A stretch of DNA of 64,000 bases. Origin: Leishmania mexicana MHOM/GT/2001/U1103. Its lineage: Eukaryota > Euglenozoa > Kinetoplastea > Trypanosomatida > Trypanosomatidae. The notes under the pieces are model-generated. The model was given only the letters and a program-made list of their open reading frames with translations, was not told the DNA's origin and ran no database searches. Positions 61,701 to 64,000 of the stretch are shown here, one piece after another; the stretch's first letter is position 1, and the number at the start of each line of letters is the position of its first letter. Both the position numbers and the translations under genes were made by a program. The stretch is taken from positions 664,050 through 728,049 of the forward strand of contig NC_018325.1 of assembly GCF_000234665.1 (NCBI RefSeq), read 5' to 3'.

Positions 61701-61834
61701 TGCGAGATCCCCGAGCGTTTCCTTCCGGGGAGCGGGAGAGACTGGACAGGGCCCAAAAGCGCCGACTGCGCGAGCTCGGACGCCTCCTCTACAGACGCTA
61801 CATATCGCGAGTACACGGCAAAAATAGCACGTGA
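58799..61834 (+). CDS. large Ser/Pro-rich protein with Phe-x-Pro repeats and coiled coil, unknown function
   Basis: Predicted 1011 aa from the ATG at 58,799 (MDSRSKADFVLSSGEG); an ATG at about 58,877 (MADSSSS) is possible. The first third is disordered, Ser/Pro/Ala-rich. Three similar motifs recur: TFHPTLSPRVSAL (near residue 378), CPFHPKTSASSAEL (near 554) and LTYRPCLNPKSAM (near 661). These F-x-P-x-[LTK]-[SN] repeats occur in many trypanosomatid cytoskeletal or flagellar proteins, as far as I know. A highly charged coiled coil lies at about 697-755 (RQQELEKEQASLEDKQREQ). The C terminus is basic (RRLRELGRLLYRRYISR). No enzyme domain recognised. Confidence 0.8.
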   Translation: MDSRSKADFVLSSGEGSLAVTIKRFAMADSSSSGDGAEAPHPTSRPRFGSGGNIDLSGLPDDSGDSHNPSSYIRPPSNLAPANAEDTPRIASSTPLVGDVLHGTAADVVDKQRGLELRRFSVVESSASDQGSMFHESFRSLSSADLAPFRHYGGGPAAATGARHRLLKEPLLHAPAASLAEETPPRGRSAAGEGAAAPSPKELDDAKVAGDSSWRRSPQSRSHVALVTQPSADTPASSAVVATVPEPKPASVAAQSLPLPEARKRSGHGHGATASCGASTQPPKMSRPAPGAAEAQQPQSQRQSEGAEPLSPSSGRAHTTVPQWMHHIQKNDGGYVTSVRVTNPTALYDRGINGLRKASAKREAIRAKLEEAALAEATFHPTLSPRVSALRRSGDSAGADRDSSAQLRYRLHLLELPDEPAVAAHRHTPRLSHTSEMIVQACRGRGGAELPPEERLYRDYFYRQRAIDEARLVTGSPAVVRSKRHIDAHIAELYSFEKQRQVAITAARDALLSASAEAHCRVYVDPRALVERLTKPRSPSRQRTAAAHLEKDQCPFHPKTSASSAELAHVARLHGLHRWVRYFCGADILSVPVLSTFQGQAAQEAAILSTVLRRHSPSKTEWSVDELADAFADDTGDNSFIAELWRRRPPIGEASAALSELTYRPCLNPKSAMIVDKMNAEHRCGPTHDRLFLNARAKQLSQRQQELEKEQASLEDKQREQQRRQRLQATWRAQEAQRLEAYRAEKAEERRKSAAAEASPAEERLHPCTTSCSRQVFLPSSSPQLRRGGRVSVPLSASPRQSSVATTDAVILTPRSSTPSMPAASSAPPAEVARVRGSNTGSTTTARNKGSGGNGRSSGCPSPAFYPTMSSAQAAPVAQCLPSSIPRSVEDWPVADKHELDRATEVLRDVLVDPARSCRASQQGSAASSQPSLPASTCFTPCDVNSPNDSQGKLHARSLDVLLACAQLRDPRAFPSGERERLDRAQKRRLRELGRLLYRRYISRVHGKNST

Positions 61835-62520
61835 GAGAAAGTGGGAGCGGTAGAGATTAGAAGGCGCATTATTGAGGGGGAGGGAGATAGGGAGACAGCA
61901 AGGGTAGCCGCTGCAACACACGCACACCTGCACATGCGCCAAGCCCTCTTCTTCGTTATACAGATACGTTACCCATCGCTTCTCCGTTCTCCGTGATTGT
62001 CTCCTTTTTTTGCGTTGCTTTTCGGTTCTGCATGCATAGACCGGCGACATCATCAGATCGCCTGCAGCTCTCTGTGTCACGCTGCAAAGAACAAGACTAG
62101 ATAGATGTGTTACTGTTGGAGAGGGGAGAGAGAGACGGCGCCGTGCTGAGTGCGTAGCACTGGCAGCCACACTTGGCTTCCCCCCGCGCACGCACTCGTG
62201 TACGTACATGAAGCGTGGGCGGTGCAAGCTCCTTTCGTGGCTCTTACACTCTCCCTTCTTTACCCTCGGCCCGCATCTCTACAAGCTTGGCACCGCAGAT
62301 CTTTTCGCCGTTCTCTCCACCCTACAATCCCCTCCTTGTCCATCTCTCCCACCTTCCCTCGATCGAGTACATCGACGACACACGTGGGCTGGATTGGGTA
62401 GGGAAGCAACGACATCTACAAACGGCGATATACATACGCATAAATAACGGCTTCTTGCTTTGGACACCATCCGACATTACTCAACGACGGGCTACTCGCT
62501 TTTGTGTTTCCTCCGCGAAA
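61835..62520. other. intergenic spacer with BolA splice tract
   Basis: 3' UTR of the 1011-aa protein, then a T/C-rich tract at about 62,309-62,363. The acceptor AG is not certain. No gene seen. Confidence 0.5.
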
Positions 62521-62760
62521 ATGCCGAGCATCCAAAACACTATCGTATCGCGCATTCAGGAAGCCTTTCAGCCGGTGGAGCTGGAGGTGACGGAGATCAG
62601 CGCAGAGGAGGCCAAGTACAACGTGCGCATCGTTTCTGCAGCTTTTGCCGGCGTGCCACTGATTCAACGCCATCGCATGGTGAACGATCTCTTTGGCGAG
62701 GAGCTGCGGTCAGGCACAATTCACGCCTTGAGCATATCTGCTAAGCCGCCACCGTCGTAG
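62521..62760 (+). CDS. BOLA: BolA-like protein
   Basis: Predicted 79 aa from the ATG at 62,521 (MPSIQNTIVSRIQEAF). It has the BolA fold pattern: a helix, then VELEVTEISAEEAKYNVRIVSAAFAGVPLIQRHRMVND, with H51 in RHRMVND and the conserved terminal IHALSI containing H68. No presequence, so probably cytosolic, like BolA2. BolA proteins pair with monothiol glutaredoxins to hold or deliver 2Fe-2S clusters. The longer frame upstream is UTR. Confidence 0.93.
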   Translation: MPSIQNTIVSRIQEAFQPVELEVTEISAEEAKYNVRIVSAAFAGVPLIQRHRMVNDLFGEELRSGTIHALSISAKPPPS

Positions 62761-63475
62761 GCGCCGTGTGCGCGTGTCGGCTGTTTCTTTTTTTTTTCGT
62801 TTGCGTATCTCCTTTTTTTGCCCGTCATGAATATACAATGTGAGAGAGAGAGATGCACACACGCTGGCGCGAACTTGAAAAAAGCGTGCGCTACTGCACG
62901 AGCGGTCCTTGAGCAAACACCATCGACTGGTCACATCGGTAGAAGAGAAAGAGACCACCCTCCCCACTGCTGCATGCTCCACGACCTCCTTCCGTTTTCC
63001 TTTGGCGATCACTTCTCGGCGCGCTCCTTGGAACAGTGCCTTTGCGCTCTCGGGTGCAGTGCGTGATTCGGCTTCTGTCTCCTGCCACGCACACCCGCTC
63101 CGTTGTTATCGCCATCACCTCCGTTTCACTAACTCGTACGGCCGCGTTTTATTCCGTGCACCGACGCTTCACCTGCGGCTAAGTGGCCAGCGCGGATCTG
63201 TATCAGCCACCTCCCTTCTCGAACAGTGTTCTGTTACCACCTTCTACTTGGGATCTGCGCGGAGTTTGGCCGACGTCCCCCCCACTCCTCCACCTAGTCT
63301 CGGAAATCCTCGATAGGAGTAGACCTGCGACTCAGGGAGATGGAGCTTCACGACGGGAGTTTTAGGAGGAGGAAGTACAGGGCCTTCTTTCCCTTGCTGT
63401 GAAAGACACAATGCAGCGCAAATCCTTCTACCCTGGATGTACCAGCAACGGTGCTATCCTTACGCTGTTGGTTGA
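62761..63475. other. intergenic spacer, right side
   Basis: BolA 3' UTR (T-run at about 62,788-62,797). Short frames without features. No gene supported on the plus strand. Confidence 0.5.
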
Positions 63476-64000
63476 TCAGGGGCTACCATGGAATGCCGAG
63501 GCAGTCACAGAGGCCTCATTGCAGAATTCATTCACGTGCGGAAATACGGCTGCTAGCGCGTCCCACAGGGTCTTCGGGGTGAGTGTGGTAGAATGACGGG
63601 TGCGTAAGAAGAGATGCTGGACAGCGGACACCACCATGTCATCTGCGGACGAGGGGCGGTCAATGTTGACCTGGCAACGAAGACAATCGTCGGGATACTC
63701 GTCGCTCCATTCACCTGGCTTTGTTTATGAACCGAACTGGAGCTGAAGCAGAAGGCGCTCCTGGGCACTAGTGAATCGGAGGGACTGGGTGTCGGTACCG
63801 GGAGCACCATTTTCCAACACTTTGTGTCGAAGCGTCTGCTGCGTTTCCAGGACTATGACCGCCTTCTCCGCCTTTGACGAGGTCGCGGGGCGAACGATGT
63901 CTTGCGACCGTGACGGAGGCGTGGCCTCCTCCGGTTCTCCTTCCTCCGCCAACTTGTCCCCTCGCGCACATTGAGGTGCATGACCACGTCGTTTTAGACG
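63476..64000 (-). pseudogene. minus-strand reading frame with an in-frame stop, running off the right edge
   Basis: On the minus strand one frame is open from the window edge (64,000) to a TAA at 63,725-63,727, then open again in the same frame to a TGA at 63,476-63,478. The second part reads TKPGEWSDEYPDDCLRCQV and later HSTTLTPKTLWDALAAVF and HVNEFCNEASV, with balanced composition and mainly G/C-ending codons, more like a protein than a UTR. The stop splits it, so I call it a broken gene or an old element remnant. It is opposite in strand to the PEX14-BolA cluster, so it may mark a convergent boundary or a relic. No family recognised; a chance open frame in GC-rich DNA is possible. Confidence 0.35.

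Noticed and set aside
1..64000. CRISPR arrays, prophage or bacterial operons
   Set aside because: Eukaryotic trypanosomatid nuclear DNA; no repeat-spacer structure or ribosome-binding sites seen.

Overview
The window is nuclear DNA of a trypanosomatid, almost certainly Leishmania or a very close relative. The evidence is long directional gene clusters without recognisable introns, pyrimidine-rich trans-splicing tracts upstream of start codons, long GC-rich microsatellite-laden untranslated spacers, G/C-ending codons, kinetoplastid-specific proteins (an SSE1-type endonuclease, an MCU paralogue, a PEX14 of trypanosomatid layout) and SIDER-type retroposon remnants in 3' UTRs. From memory, the gene set (CBF5, F1-gamma, eS6, GAA1, proteasome alpha-5, PEX14, COXVI, proteasome alpha-2, MCUb, PUF) matches L. 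major chromosome 21 and the low-numbered end of T. brucei chromosome 10; I could not check this.

Layout. Bases 1 to about 35,540 are one polycistronic unit on the minus strand, read right to left. From the promoter side the order is: small zinc protein, RPL32, COXVI, proteasome alpha-2, MCU-family channel, PUF protein, MYND protein, HEAT-like protein (PSMD5 candidate), SSE1-type nuclease, DYRK-like kinase, unknown 331-aa protein, calcineurin B, PPR protein, prenylated ubiquitin-fold protein (MUB), zinc-ribbon protein, BAR-like coiled-coil protein, and an F-box membrane protein. Bases 35,539-36,331 are a divergent strand-switch region, the presumed Pol II start for both clusters. From 36,332 a plus-strand unit runs to the right: small acidic/basic protein, TUTase/non-canonical poly(A) polymerase, PHD-SET protein, CBF5, F1 ATP synthase gamma, eS6, two near-identical V-ATPase c genes, GAA1, eL43, proteasome alpha-5, PEX14, a 1011-aa repeat protein and BolA. 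A broken reading frame on the minus strand enters from the right edge.

The least expected structure is a pair of SIDER-like retroposon copies (27,471-27,968 and 40,548-41,086). They appear almost identical over about 490 bases, lie in opposite orientation and flank the strand switch, each sense to its own cluster. Both keep a 5' hallmark that can be drawn as a complete HDV-like ribozyme fold. A third, decayed copy with an A-rich tail lies at about 3,730-4,330. The segment between the inverted copies is visibly more A/T-rich around the strand switch than the rest of the window.

Functionally the clusters are mixed, as usual in trypanosomatids: cytosolic ribosome, proteasome, mitochondrial energy and calcium, RNA modification, GPI anchoring, glycosome import and signalling. 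Control is expected to be post-transcriptional, through 3' UTRs (SIDERs, different UTRs on the duplicated V-ATPase c genes) rather than gene-by-gene promoters. All calls come from reading the sequence; no database search was run.
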